NCBI RefSeq assembly: GCF_028858725.1 | Contig: NC_084767.1 | Span: 32,580,895 to 32,644,894 of the forward strand | Origin: Colius striatus | Taxonomy: Eukaryota > Chordata > Aves > Coliiformes > Coliidae | DNA: 64,000 nucleotides | Direction: 5' to 3' | Shown: positions 34,301 through 40,700 of the stretch, piece after piece | Position numbering within the stretch: the stretch's first letter is position 1 | How the letters are laid out: each line of letters opens with the position of its first letter | Position numbers and translations under genes: made by a program | The notes under the pieces: model-generated | The model's input: only the letters and a program-made list of their open reading frames with translations | Told to the model about the DNA's origin: nothing | The model's database searches: none

Positions 34301-36631
34301 AAACAGACACCTGTGTTCCACGGTAGTGAATTTCAATTTTGAATTCCCAAGACATTGGTTAAAGTCAACATAGACTTAATTTTTCACAGTAGTTCTCAAA
34401 GAAGGTAGGTGGGCTTATATGAAAAAGTCTTCATTACGAACTTCCAAATCTCTTACCAAGCTTAGCTTGTTAACATGAACAGGACACAGTTATGTTAAAT
34501 TCTGCAGTTCTACAACCATGTAAAAAAAAGATGGGTAAGCAGAAAAGCGATTCCATTACTATTATCTTGACTTTAAGCTAGCCCACACTGGCAGACACAA
34601 AAGAAACTAAACCCCTTACGTTTAATTGCTCAGATAGTTATTTGTTTTGTAACGTAATACTCAATCCAGAAGGCAGGACAGGTACATTTCACTTGAAATT
34701 CCTACCTTCTGGTTTCCAACCCACACCAGCATTACAACACATTAAAAATTAAACAAGTAAGCTGTCCCATGACAAGGAGATATTTGCAAAGTACAAAACC
34801 TCAGCAAACTCAGAGAAATTTATATTTTTTCCCCCTACAAAAGTACTGTTTTCTACACAGTAAAAGTGATTATTTAGCGAATAGAAACTCAGAGAGGCAA
34901 TACAGCTAGCTGTGACTGGCATCTCGTTCATGAAACTACTACTTACCCTTAAGCCCTGAATCTCTCACCAGCACATTTACCTGAAGATGCTTAGAATTTA
35001 AGCCCTGACAGAATGAGTAAATTCAAAAGATGTGTGATGGTAGATGAGAATTTCAGGCAACCATCAAAAACATCACACTGTTTCTCTTTTGTAAGCTAAC
35101 ACAACTATTTCAAGGTCAGCAAATTAAAGTTAATAGATAAAAAAATTAACTTCCTCTGCTTCATTATCAATTTAGGTACTAACGTTTTGCCTTAAGATCT
35201 TTACTACACAAGACAGTTTGCAATCTACTTCAGAACAGAATATTATTGAGAACATTTCTCCTTTTTTCCAATATAAATTATATCCTAGATATTGCTATAT
35301 GAATCTAGATACATCCTAGATATTGCTAAATGAAATGAAGAGCCATCAAATTTAACTTTGAGAGGCTTTTAATAGGACAGCAAATCCTGTATTAAGAACT
35401 ACTATTAAAAAGAGCATTGTTTTCTAAAAATTGCATGCAGTATTAGTAGCAAAGCCTACGTATACTCCCATATGTACATCCTCCCACTATTAAGGCATAA
35501 TACCATGTCCAGAAAACAACAGCTCCCTCAGCAGTTGTCTCTCTCACACAGATCCAATGTTTTCCAATAGGTTTCCAAAGGGCTTTGTTAGCAAAGCAAA
35601 GGACTTCAGATAGATTTCCAAGTTCTCCCATACACTGTGGGATGTGCCACCTGCAAAGTGCTCACTGAGACTTGGTACTACTGTTCACTAGCTTGAGAAA
35701 TACACTTGTGTTCGAAATTCAATTACTCACTTTTTTGACAGGTTAGTTGCCTCACACTCTGTAAAGTCACAAAAGAGACCAAGAAGTACAAGACCTCACC
35801 TCCTAAGCACTAACAGTGCTATCAGAGGACCAGGCTCAGCCTCTTCCTTTGCAAAAGCTTGGGGGGACTTTTGATAGGTGTTACCAGGACTACAAACGAC
35901 TACATTTATAGATTAGAAAATCGGAACTTTTAAAATTTTCTTTTGTACAGGTGTCAATGCAAAACACCTCGTTACTTTTACAGGTGGATGGCTTTTCCCT
36001 TTCTCTAGCTATCCAAGGTGTACTGATACATGATGCAGCCTCTTAAAAGGCACCGCAAAAGCCTTTTGCCCCATACACTGACTCCTCAAAGAGGTCAAAA
36101 CTATTTTTGCCTCCTTTCTGCAGAGGCCACCCCAGTAAGCTGGCTAAGCCATAACTTGCGGGAGCAGTCAGGAGCCGCCTGTGCTGTGGTGCTCCGCGGC
36201 TAAGCGCACTCAGGGCTGTCTTCCTTTCCCGGTATCAGGTAAGCAGAGGTGAGCCGCGGGAGGGCAGCCTGGGGAGGGTAGCCCCGCGTGGGCTGCGCCT
36301 CAAGCTCTCGGCCGCGGCGCTGCGGCCGCCGCCGCCCCAAGGGCCGCCGCCGCCGCACCCCGCCCAGCGGCGCGCCCCGCGACCGGCGGGCTCCCACCTG
36401 TTACGCGCTCCCTCAGTGCCTCCCGCTGCCCGCACTCACCAGGTACTCGGGGTACTCGTACATGTAGGTCATGCTGCACCGGTTCTCCTCGTAGAGGAAC
36501 AGAACGTCCCGCACTCCCAGCAGTACCAGGGCTGCCAGAGCCGCATAGAAGAGGGCTGCCAAAGCAGGCAGCCCGCGGCCTGCCCGCCCCATCACGCCCC
36601 GCCACGCCGAGAAGCGCAGCAGAGCCCTCAT
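1195..36631 (-). CDS. PGAP1: PGAP1, GPI inositol-deacylase, complete gene in 27 coding exons
   Basis: PGAP1 removes the acyl chain from the inositol of freshly attached GPI anchors in the ER membrane, a step before efficient export of GPI proteins. I traced 27 coding exons, all bounded by GT-AG introns and with consistent phase, giving 2844 nt (947 aa plus stop; the human protein is about 922 aa). Order of parts: N-terminal hydrophobic anchor (exon 1), alpha/beta-hydrolase lipase core (exons 2-7) with GHSMGG in exon 4 (Ser189, matching human Ser174), a long lumenal region (exons 8-19), then several hydrophobic membrane segments (exons 20-27) ending LLHALCCIV. Identity rests on residue-by-residue similarity to the human protein as I remember it. 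No frameshift or internal stop was seen, so the gene looks functional. The start is uncertain: 36631, 36592 and 36760 are all in frame. ANKRD44 lies directly upstream in the same orientation. Confidence 0.96.
2175..2279 (-). CDS. PGAP1: PGAP1 exon 26
   Basis: It encodes (R)[19 protein letters not shown] and [15 protein letters not shown], matching human YYFKLNPDPCKPLAFILIP. Acceptor TTTTTTGCAG, donor GTACTG, phase 2. Intron 26 (1334-2174) shows nothing recognised. Confidence 0.93.
2617..2828 (-). CDS. PGAP1: PGAP1 exon 25
   Basis: It begins [20 protein letters not shown], a polar Ser/Asn-rich loop, then a membrane segment [20 protein letters not shown] matching human LLTWIVLLSMPSLIYWLKN. Acceptor TTTATTTTCAG, donor GTAACT, phase 2. 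The polar loop is poorly conserved with human. Confidence 0.94.
4050..4100 (-). CDS. PGAP1: PGAP1 exon 24 (51-bp linker exon)
   Basis: It encodes [17 protein letters not shown], starting like human VVHLQASL but then diverging and ending before any equivalent of the human basic linker. Acceptor CTGTCTTACAG, donor GTAAGT, phase 0 on both sides. Support is the splice pair and frame plus a weak N-terminal match, so confidence is a little lower. Intron 24 (2829-4049) shows nothing recognised. Confidence 0.85.
5217..5352 (-). CDS. PGAP1: PGAP1 exon 23 (membrane segment)
   Basis: It encodes (R)[19 protein letters not shown], then [20 protein letters not shown] and LQYLFK, matching human [22 protein letters not shown]. 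Acceptor TTTTTTTAG, donor GTACTG, phase 0. Intron 23 (4101-5216) shows nothing recognised. Confidence 0.94.
7148..7345 (-). CDS. PGAP1: PGAP1 exon 22 (membrane segments)
   Basis: It encodes [20 protein letters not shown], then a hydrophobic membrane segment [20 protein letters not shown] and more to SSLWSTLI plus AG. It matches human PELDAVILTSQSMCFPLISL and following. Acceptor TTTGGCAG, donor GTAAAA, phase 2. Intron 22 (5353-7147) is AT-rich with a short (TA)n stretch near 7107-7131. Confidence 0.94.
7558..7648 (-). CDS. PGAP1: PGAP1 exon 21
   Basis: It encodes (G)[19 protein letters not shown] and [10 protein letters not shown] plus a split GG. The AKPYKV core matches human EAKPYKVDPFVIIIKFLLG. 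Acceptor GATTCTAG, donor GTGAGT, phase 2. The intron to exon 22 is 212 bp. Confidence 0.91.
8281..8374 (-). CDS. PGAP1: PGAP1 exon 20
   Basis: It encodes [20 protein letters not shown] and [11 protein letters not shown] plus one base, matching human [25 protein letters not shown]. Acceptor CTTTCAG, donor GTAGCT, phase 1. Intron 20 (7649-8280) shows nothing recognised. Confidence 0.93.
8946..9005. repeat. 12-bp repeat x3 running into an 8-bp hairpin
   Basis: cagatagctggt occurs at 8946-8957, 8958-8969 and 8978-8989. The last copy leads into a perfect inverted repeat, ctggtgtc (8985-8992) with gacaccag (8998-9005), loop ttact. It lies in PGAP1 intron 19. Confidence 0.85.
9449..9487 (-). CDS. 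PGAP1: PGAP1 exon 19 (39-bp small exon)
   Basis: It encodes [13 protein letters not shown], matching human VTVKTSFSQILGQ. Acceptor is a T-run then AAAG, donor GTAAGA, phase 0 on both sides, so skipping would remove exactly 13 residues. Intron 19 (8375-9448) holds a 12-bp tandem repeat and a hairpin. Confidence 0.92.
9851..9959 (-). CDS. PGAP1: PGAP1 exon 18
   Basis: It encodes (K)[19 protein letters not shown], then [17 protein letters not shown], matching human [33 protein letters not shown]. Acceptor CTGTTTCAG, donor GTGAGT, phase 0. Confidence 0.94.
10811..10877 (-). CDS. PGAP1: PGAP1 exon 17 (67 bp)
   Basis: It encodes (E)[18 protein letters not shown] and IAA plus a split AA, matching human [20 protein letters not shown]. 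Acceptor CCATTTCAG keeps the frame; the nearer CCTAG would not. Donor GTAAGG, phase 2. Intron 17 (9960-10810) shows nothing recognised. Confidence 0.91.
11581..11632 (-). CDS. PGAP1: PGAP1 exon 16 (52 bp)
   Basis: It encodes [17 protein letters not shown] plus one base, matching human IYQAFKINVVSKCSAVKE. Acceptor CATTCTAG, donor GTAAAT, phase 1. The intron to exon 15 is only 92 bp. Intron 16 (10878-11580) shows nothing recognised. Confidence 0.92.
11725..11798 (-). CDS. PGAP1: PGAP1 exon 15
   Basis: It encodes (G)[19 protein letters not shown] and QHFNQ, matching human [24 protein letters not shown]. Acceptor CCTTTACAG, donor GTAAGA, phase 0. Confidence 0.93.
12085..12160 (-). CDS. PGAP1: PGAP1 exon 14
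   Basis: It encodes [20 protein letters not shown] and HLFSF, matching human [24 protein letters not shown]. Acceptor TTAATTGCAG, donor GTAAGT, phase 1. The intron to exon 15 is unremarkable. Confidence 0.94.
13250..13327 (-). CDS. PGAP1: PGAP1 exon 13
   Basis: It encodes [20 protein letters not shown] and PTAGNK, matching human [22 protein letters not shown]. The histidine of SLSH is conserved and may be the catalytic histidine of the lipase; that assignment is from memory and unverified. Acceptor TTCTTTAAG, donor GTAAAC, phase 0. Intron 13 (12161-13249) shows nothing recognised. Confidence 0.94.
13534..13585 (-). CDS. PGAP1: PGAP1 exon 12 (52 bp)
   Basis: It encodes (C)[17 protein letters not shown], matching human LQGVDLSWKAELLPTIK. 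Acceptor TTTTTACAG, donor GTAAGT, phase 0. The intron to exon 13 is about 206 bp. Confidence 0.94.
14349..15283 (+). mobile_element. Solitary ERV LTR, related to the one at 20716 (935 bp)
   Basis: It begins TGTCATGG and ends CTAAACCA, flanked by GATAA (14344-14348 and 15284-15288), a perfect 5-bp target duplication. It shares with the 20716 copy the attcccattccctgcccccc(t/c)gagccg block, the ggaggtaaagacaccagga-like stretch and the ctgttttg.cc.gga junction. It is shorter and lacks a clear AATAAA. It lies in PGAP1 intron 11, antisense. Confidence 0.87.
16071..16405 (+). mobile_element. ERV LTR of a different, gammaretrovirus-like family
   Basis: CG-rich sequence standing out from its AT-rich surroundings. 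It has a U3-like part, then tgccgagtcgggtgcg, the polyadenylation context ggcgccgAATAAAcatccc (AATAAA at 16352-16357), ctttataac and gagttatagagtctg, typical of the R/U5 region of avian class I ERV LTRs as I recall them. The 5' edge is unclear (16071 or 16083); the 3' edge is near 16405. A 4-bp CAAG occurs at both 16079-16082 and 16400-16403, possibly a TSD if the ends are 16083 and 16399. It lies in PGAP1 intron 11, antisense. Confidence 0.75.
16419..16468 (-). CDS. PGAP1: PGAP1 exon 11 (50 bp), donor next to an LTR
   Basis: It encodes [16 protein letters not shown] plus a split codon TG, matching human DTNSWIFACINSTSM. Acceptor ATATTACAG, donor GTGAGT at 16418, phase 2. An ERV LTR ends about 13 bp into the following intron. 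Intron 11 (13586-16418) holds two LTRs. Confidence 0.93.
17954..18037 (-). CDS. PGAP1: PGAP1 exon 10
   Basis: It encodes [20 protein letters not shown] and VHCEKSML, matching human [20 protein letters not shown]. Acceptor GTTTTAAG, donor GTAAGA, phase 0. Intron 10 (16469-17953) is AT-rich with nothing recognised. Confidence 0.93.
18116..18171 (-). CDS. PGAP1: PGAP1 exon 9 (56 bp)
   Basis: It encodes (G)[18 protein letters not shown], parallel to human TSMWVLVKVSKWTYVAYN. Acceptor TATTTTTAG, donor GTAAGT, phase 0. It was found by homology and splice signals. The intron to exon 10 is only 78 bp. Confidence 0.93.
18838..19235 (-). mobile_element. Diverged CR1 LINE fragment
   Basis: Reverse-oriented CR1 remnants: ccacaacctctctgagcac, ctgttccagtcttggaccac, tcctaatatctaacc, cactcagcctcactccc and agggtgatcaaaactggac. 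Strongly diverged, so old. A short CAAT repeat precedes it. It lies in PGAP1 intron 8. Confidence 0.75.
19909..20014 (-). CDS. PGAP1: PGAP1 exon 8
   Basis: It encodes [20 protein letters not shown], then [15 protein letters not shown], similar to human [20 protein letters not shown]. Acceptor CTTTTTTAG, donor GTATGC, phase 1. Intron 8 (18172-19908) holds an older CR1 fragment in sense orientation. Confidence 0.94.
20118..20157. repeat. 16-bp direct repeat, 24-bp period
   Basis: agaagatatggtacat at 20118-20133 and 20142-20157, about 100 bp upstream of the PGAP1 exon 8 acceptor in transcript direction. Confidence 0.85.
20716..21979 (+). mobile_element. Solitary ERV LTR (1264 bp) with 5-bp TSD
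   Basis: It begins TGTCATGG and ends ACCACAACA, flanked on both sides by GAAGT (20711-20715 and 21980-21984), a perfect 5-bp target duplication. It has an AATAAA near 21751, followed by a T-rich stretch and a CT-rich region, as in LTR R/U5. The interior (about 21040-21510) contains imperfect repeats around a gagggaccctgta-like core. There are no gag or pol frames, so this is a solo LTR. A 5-bp TSD fits ERVL-type or similar class; family naming needs a repeat library. It sits in PGAP1 intron 7, antisense to the gene. Confidence 0.9.
22736..22802 (-). CDS. PGAP1: PGAP1 exon 7 (67 bp)
   Basis: It encodes [22 protein letters not shown], matching the human segment ending RAFFDLIDADTKQ. Acceptor GTCTTCTAG, donor GTTTGT, phase 0. 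Intron 7 (20015-22735) contains the 1264-bp solitary LTR. Confidence 0.94.
22979..23031 (-). CDS. PGAP1: PGAP1 exon 6 (53 bp)
   Basis: It encodes [18 protein letters not shown], with the last codon split TG|G. It matches human [18 protein letters not shown]. Acceptor CCCCAAACAG, donor GTAAGC, phase 2. The exon is too short to stand out as an open frame and was found by homology and splice signals. The intron to exon 7 is short and unremarkable. Confidence 0.94.
23690..24070 (+). repeat. Possible ancient CR1-like remnant
   Basis: Weak resemblance to the CR1/L3 end region (caaaattctggtcaccaac, gtacagcagatgcagagaat, a later cagggaggtaaacacc). No clean ends or tail. It could be unrelated intron sequence. 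Confidence 0.35.
24575..24735 (-). CDS. PGAP1: PGAP1 exon 5
   Basis: It encodes (D)[14 protein letters not shown], then [20 protein letters not shown] and [16 protein letters not shown]. The [15 protein letters not shown] block is identical to human. Acceptor TTTTATAG, donor GTAAAA, phase 0. Intron 5 (23032-24574) holds a possible ancient CR1 remnant. Confidence 0.95.
25774..26166 (-). mobile_element. CR1 LINE 3' fragment in sense orientation, near exon 4 donor
   Basis: On the plus strand it opens with tcatagaatcacagaatgg (the reverse of a CR1 tail) and reads through ggttggaagggacctctag, gggctgcctgtgccagg and cccattatcccttgtcctg. It is about 390 bp, one of only two CR1 pieces seen in the same orientation as the host gene. 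Its inner edge is about 29 bp from the exon 4 donor. Confidence 0.9.
26195..26366 (-). CDS. PGAP1: PGAP1 exon 4 (catalytic serine, GHSMGG)
   Basis: It encodes [18 protein letters not shown] and then [20 protein letters not shown] and [25 protein letters not shown] is the serine-hydrolase nucleophile elbow. Ser189 in this numbering corresponds to human Ser174, allowing for a 15-residue longer N-terminus. Donor GTAAGT, phase 1. Intron 4 carries a CR1 copy that ends about 29 bp from this donor. Confidence 0.97.
26961..27136 (-). CDS. PGAP1: PGAP1 exon 3 (lipase core)
   Basis: It encodes [20 protein letters not shown] through [15 protein letters not shown] (residues 116-174), including [16 protein letters not shown], which is almost unchanged from human. 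Acceptor TTTTCCTAG, donor GTAAGT, phase 0. Intron 3 (26367-26960) shows nothing recognisable. Confidence 0.96.
27806..28366 (+). mobile_element. CR1 LINE 3' fragment
   Basis: It contains the CR1 end region: gtgaggccttatctggag, aagatgatcagagg, gggatctcattaat, gcagcccagggagggtgtgg and a tail of attctatgattctg. Five-prime truncated. It lies in PGAP1 intron 2, antisense to the gene. Confidence 0.88.
29240..29549 (+). mobile_element. Older CR1 LINE 3' fragment (different subfamily)
   Basis: It includes acaagaggaaatgacctcaag, a gattggatatttgg stretch, ctgagggacgtggtctagtg and a gtcctttccaacctaaatg end, typical of older CR1 subfamilies. It lies in PGAP1 intron 2, antisense. Confidence 0.8.
31091..31244 (-). 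CDS. PGAP1: PGAP1 exon 2 (start of lipase fold)
   Basis: It encodes [20 protein letters not shown] through [16 protein letters not shown] (residues 65-115 plus one base). The strand with the PGN oxyanion-type turn is nearly identical to human. The acceptor is TTGCAACAG and the donor GTAAGC, phase 1. Intron 2 (27137-31090) holds two CR1 fragments. Confidence 0.95.
31549..32725 (+). mobile_element. CR1 LINE, 5'-truncated copy (RT to 3' end)
   Basis: It starts inside RT at tgatagccttctatgag, closely parallel to 47570 onward in the long copy, and ends in ctatgtttctatga. A frame of 238 codons (31585-32301) retains [20 protein letters not shown] and [21 protein letters not shown] small deletion removes the region corresponding to DEWMVRWT and shifts frame; the catalytic box reads FTDDN. 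It lies in PGAP1 intron 1, antisense. Confidence 0.9.
35282..35334. repeat. 22-bp direct repeat, 31-bp period
   Basis: atcctagatattgcta at 35282-35297 and 35313-35328, each followed by a near-identical (t/a)atgaa. It lies in PGAP1 intron 1. Confidence 0.85.
36440..36631 (-). CDS. PGAP1: PGAP1 exon 1 (N-terminal membrane anchor)
   Basis: The exon encodes residues 1-64, with a hydrophobic stretch ([16 protein letters not shown]) followed by [20 protein letters not shown], which matches the human N-terminus. It ends EYL in phase 0 at donor GTGAGT. The ATG at 36631 (MRALLRF) has G at -3. The in-frame ATG at 36592 (MGRAGRG) has a stronger context (G at -3, G at +4) and gives a protein start closer in length to human. 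Intron 1 (31245-36439) holds one CR1 copy and is otherwise unremarkable AT-rich sequence. Confidence 0.9.
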
Positions 36632-36752
36632 TCCCCCGCGACCTCTGCTCTCCGCGCACACAAGCACAACACGGCGGGGCGGGGAGCGCCGCCGCCCGAG
36701 AGGCGGGGCGGGCGGGCGCCACAACCTGGCCGCTGCCGGCAGCGGGAGGCCG

Positions 36753-36764
36753 GCCGCCATCTTG
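36753..36764 (-). promoter_or_regulatory. PGAP1: TISU / YY1-type element, CAAGATGGCGGC
   Basis: On the minus strand this is an exact match to the TISU consensus SAASATGGCGGC, which includes the core YY1 motif and is typically found just downstream of the start site of genes with very short 5' leaders. Its ATG (36760-36758) is in frame with PGAP1 exon 1 and would add 43 residues before the 36631 start. Whether it marks the start site, a translation start, or only a YY1 site is not settled by sequence. Confidence 0.6.
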
Positions 36765-36847
36765 GGGAGGTCCGGCGCTTGGCTGGCCGCCGCTTCGCCA
36801 GGCGGAGAAGGGCCCGTGCGCCGTGTCGCGGGCGTGAGAGCCATTAT

Positions 36848-36883
36848 GGAACCTTACCTATGGCTCAGGAACCTTACCTATGG
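36848..36883. repeat. 16-bp direct repeat in the promoter, 20-bp period
   Basis: Two copies of ggaaccttacctatgg at 36848-36863 and 36868-36883. Read on the minus strand each contains CATAGGTAAGG, which resembles a splice donor. They lie just upstream of the in-frame ATG at 36844. Confidence 0.8.
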
Positions 36884-37200
36884 GCTTCCCCCGGCCGTCG
36901 CTTGCGCGGAGAAGGCATGTCCGCCATGATAGGGAGGTCAAGTCATCGCGCTGCTGCCGCGCTGCGCCTGCTTAGCGGCTTGCCGCCCCACTCAGCAGGT
37001 GGCAGAACTCAGGCGGCGCCAGAGCATCGGCGTGTGTGGACTCCCACCGTGTCCCCCGGGTGTCGGGTGCGGGGCGCAGTACCGAGGGGAGCCGGGCTAG
37101 AGTGTCACCCGGCAGTCGGCGGGGCCGCGCCGCAGGAGGACGGGCCGCCTTGCCCATCCCCTTCCCTAACATAAACTTGCAACCCCCACAGGTTGGGTGC

Positions 37201-37720
37201 TTTGCAGGTTCCTGCGTGCGGTTTAGTCAAAACATCTGTAAGATTCAAGTGCTCAACACGTAAAATATGTTGTTAATGATGGTTGGGGGTGTTTTGATTC
37301 TGGGTTGCGTTTGGGATGGGAGGGAAAGAGTTGGGGGTTTTGTGGAGTTTATTTGCTTGCTTTAACTTTTAACAACTTGGACACCGTCCAGTGGATTTTA
37401 GTTTGTGAGGCTGCTGCCCCACCGTGATGCACAACACACCCATGGTGGCTGGTGTTGGTTATCAGTGCAAATGTAACAGGAAAATGTTTAATAACTGGCC
37501 AAAAAAAAAGTCACTGTTGTGTTTTGGAGCTTATTTCCCCAATCTATTGAGGAAGCAGAACTGACACCACCTTACTAAGACAAAGAATAGTTACACATGA
37601 GGGAAGTACAAAGTTAAAATACAAGTTGCCTCTTGATCTTCACTGTTAAATCCATAAGCCTTTGCCCCTCCTTCAAAAGAAACAAATTACTCACAGTTTT
37701 CCAACAGTACTTGTACCATT
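37201..37720. other. Short spacer between ANKRD44 3' end and PGAP1 promoter
   Basis: About 0.5 kb with no coding signal, no recognised repeat and falling GC content. If the ANKRD44 poly(A) site is near 37.7 kb, this and the PGAP1 island are all that separates the two tandem genes. Confidence 0.55.
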
Positions 37721-37726
37721 TTTATT
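37721..37726 (-). terminator. Candidate ANKRD44 distal poly(A) signal (AATAAA)
   Basis: AATAAA on the minus strand, with GT-containing sequence just downstream at lower coordinates (minus-strand TGTTGG and CTGTGAG). It is the most distal good candidate before the PGAP1 island; 37964-37969 is an alternative. Confidence 0.35.
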
Positions 37727-40700
37727 TGCAAAAATAACCATCTGAATGCATTGCAATAGTAGTTTACAGTTAGGGTTCTTCATTATATTAATACAGCAAA
37801 AAGTTACTAAACTGTGCTTGAGAAGACTCAGGTTGAATTCCAAGTCATTCACGGCATTAAGTCTTTTTCCTCATTTCATACATTTACCAAAATCCTTGAA
37901 TTTCAATTTACAAAAGCAAACAATATCGACAAAACCCTACTGAGACCATCAAACAATATATTGTTTATTACAAATGTTATGCAAAATATAACACTGGAAC
38001 CAGATTTGTATCACCATGGTTTGTAAAGATATATTGCACGTGCTAAAGCATAAAATATAAGACAAAACCTGCAAAACATAAGATATTTGCTTTAATATGT
38101 AGATCACTGCATAAGAAACGCATAAAATTACATTTTATACACACACTCAGATTGTCACTAGTTTAAAACGCCCTTTCCTATAACACTGACCTAAGGTTTA
38201 CTTTTTGTGTAATAAGAAAGCATTTTCAGCACTGCAAAAATTATACGTTATTCCTACAGAAATTTAGCATATTCATTTTCATTTCAATGCAGGTAGAACA
38301 CATGAAAAAAACCCCACTTTCTACATTCAAAGAAGGTCTGAAATGAAAATTTACTGGTAATGTATTGCTTTTGTAACACTCAAATGAAAACAAAAAGATG
38401 AGTTTCACAAACTGTTTCCATAATACACAAATATAAAAAGGCACTCTAATATTTCTTACATGACTAAGAATAAAAATCACAATTTTTTTTTTTTAAATCA
38501 TCCTCAAGATACACAACCGAGCTTCTCAACAGTACAATGGATAAACAATTAATTTCTTGTGTTTGTTCTAATTCAATAATCTGGCAGTTGTTTCCTGCTT
38601 AAAAGTACCAAACACATTATGGTGCCCTTTTAGTAGCGATAAACAGAAATCCCCTGAGCTATTTCACAGCAATTTCAGGCAGTCCGGAGGCTGGAACTCA
38701 GTTTTTATGACACAGATTTAGGAGCCCACCCTGCTGTGGATTCCACCTGCAGCTGTGGTTAAAATACAGGAGGAACTGATCCTGCTGACACACCTAGGCA
38801 GACAGCCACCCCTCCCCAAACCCCCTGCGCTTGGTGCAGACACACAAGTTGTCCACGTACTGTGAACTGCAGTATCCAGGGTTAAGTGCAACAATTACAT
38901 ATGATTAACTCTGCTCTTGTTAAAAGTCCACAGAAAGGCAAAGTGATTATTTACAAGAGTAAAATTATTCCCATGCTTAAATACCTGCCTTAAATTACAA
39001 ATTTATTTCTACATGTCATGAATTGTATTACAGAACAATGCACTAGCATACCAAAAATAAAGGGATTCTGTTAAGTCATGTGAGATGTGGGATGGGCCAA
39101 TACTGAGTACTTCCAAGTGTTCTGCTCATGACAGTTTTCTTCCCACATACAACATACTCCAAACATGACTTTCAGAATGCCCTTAAGATGCTAACAAGTC
39201 ATACATTTCTGTGATTTTTGGAATACTACATACTTAACATTGTTGCTAGTTTAACAGAAAAGTTTAATTGGTAAAGTTTCCATTTGGCTTCTAGAAGGAC
39301 CCACATAAATTCAGTAACCACCTATGTTTCTACATTGTCTACATTGCTAAGAGGCAGCAATTGTTGCACTACAAAATTACCAGAGTTGTGAGGTATTGCA
39401 AATAGACAGAAATATTTTCAGTAACTCTGTATAGAAGAAAGTAAAAATACTGCTCTTTTTTTTTTTCTTAAACAGCTGCTTAAAATAATATAACATCCTC
39501 TTTGTAAAGAGCACTGGTTTTCTCCTAATGAAGCAACTTCATGTAGGATAGTGTAACTTCTCGTATTTCAGGATGAGACTTAGCACTAATCCAGCCAAAA
39601 AGCCTACCTACATCTCTGGTTAAACTAAGATTAAAAGGCTGATCCTGCTGTTAGACAGGAGGCAGCCATTTCCCATTTGCTTGTTTATTTTCCATGTCAT
39701 CATTCCACATTTCAAAAAAAAGCAAAATTTGAGATTTTTATTTCTGAACAGACACCACTGAAAACTAACAACTGACCTCTCCTCTCATTTTCAGTGCTTA
39801 AAGTAAGCTGGTTATTGCTATACTGCAACTTTTAAAAGCAAAAGCATTGAGAAAAATAATTCTTAAAAATGTTAATCTGTGCTATTTCTGAGGAGAAAAC
39901 CAGAGTTTCAGGTGCTCTGTCATTCTACTGTAGAAAATACAGAGTTGAGGGAAAAGAAATGTTCACCTTTAGAGATGGTATCCCTTGTGATATTTTTTGG
40001 AAACTCTGGAAATTTGTTCAAGGAAACAATATTTCATTTTAGCACAGAAAAATAAGCTTAGTATATAAATATTTTTCCTAATTAAAGAACTTGAATCTGC
40101 CAATAGATTTTTAACAATTCAGTGGAACATAGCTAACAATGAAACTAAACCAAAAAATCCTTTTCATTTGCCCTGCCAAAAGCGTGCACCGAGGAAGCTC
40201 GTCTTACCCTCCCAGCACAGATGTGGGCCTGCCGACAGCCTGAGCATGACTCATAGAAGCTTTAACACGTTGATTCTGTGCTATACTGCCTTTCCTCCTC
40301 TTTACTGTAGCTGTACAGTCTTCTCCCACCTGCTCATGAGGTGAGACTGGATTCCTTTCTTATGCTTTTGAATTAGGGCAGATGTTTTGCTTTCTGCATT
40401 TTACCAGAAAAGCCAGTGGACTTACTCTTTGCATTCCACACAGGAAGATGAGCAGTCTCCCAAAGTGCATCAGCCCTTCCTTTTTCTACTCAGGCCATCA
40501 GTATTGCCTAGATTCACATTTCATTTTGCATCATGCCAAACTTTATGCACAAATGCTAACTAGGAGAACAAGACACAGTTATTTTTCCTGGGCATTTGTT
40601 TCATTTCAAATACACGTAAACACATTTACAAAAGTATAGGAACATATAGGAAAAAAAAGCAACCTGTGGTCAATACATCATCACTTACAAATGTCAACGT

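Larger units (their letters stand above)
36150..37200 (-). promoter_or_regulatory. PGAP1: CpG-rich promoter region of PGAP1
   Basis: A sharp GC- and CpG-rich island in otherwise AT-rich DNA, overlapping PGAP1 exon 1 and extending about 0.55 kb upstream of it. There is no clear TATA box. It contains a TISU/YY1-like element (36753-36764) and a 16-bp direct repeat (36848-36883). Such islands in birds normally mark ubiquitously active promoters. It could also fire divergently, but I see no conserved plus-strand gene. Confidence 0.85.

Noticed and set aside
36416..37174. 252-codon open frame on the plus strand
   Set aside because: It overlaps PGAP1 exon 1 and the CpG island in antisense. Long chance frames are expected in GC-rich DNA with few stop codons, and the translation is low-complexity Arg/Pro/Ala with no recognisable domain.
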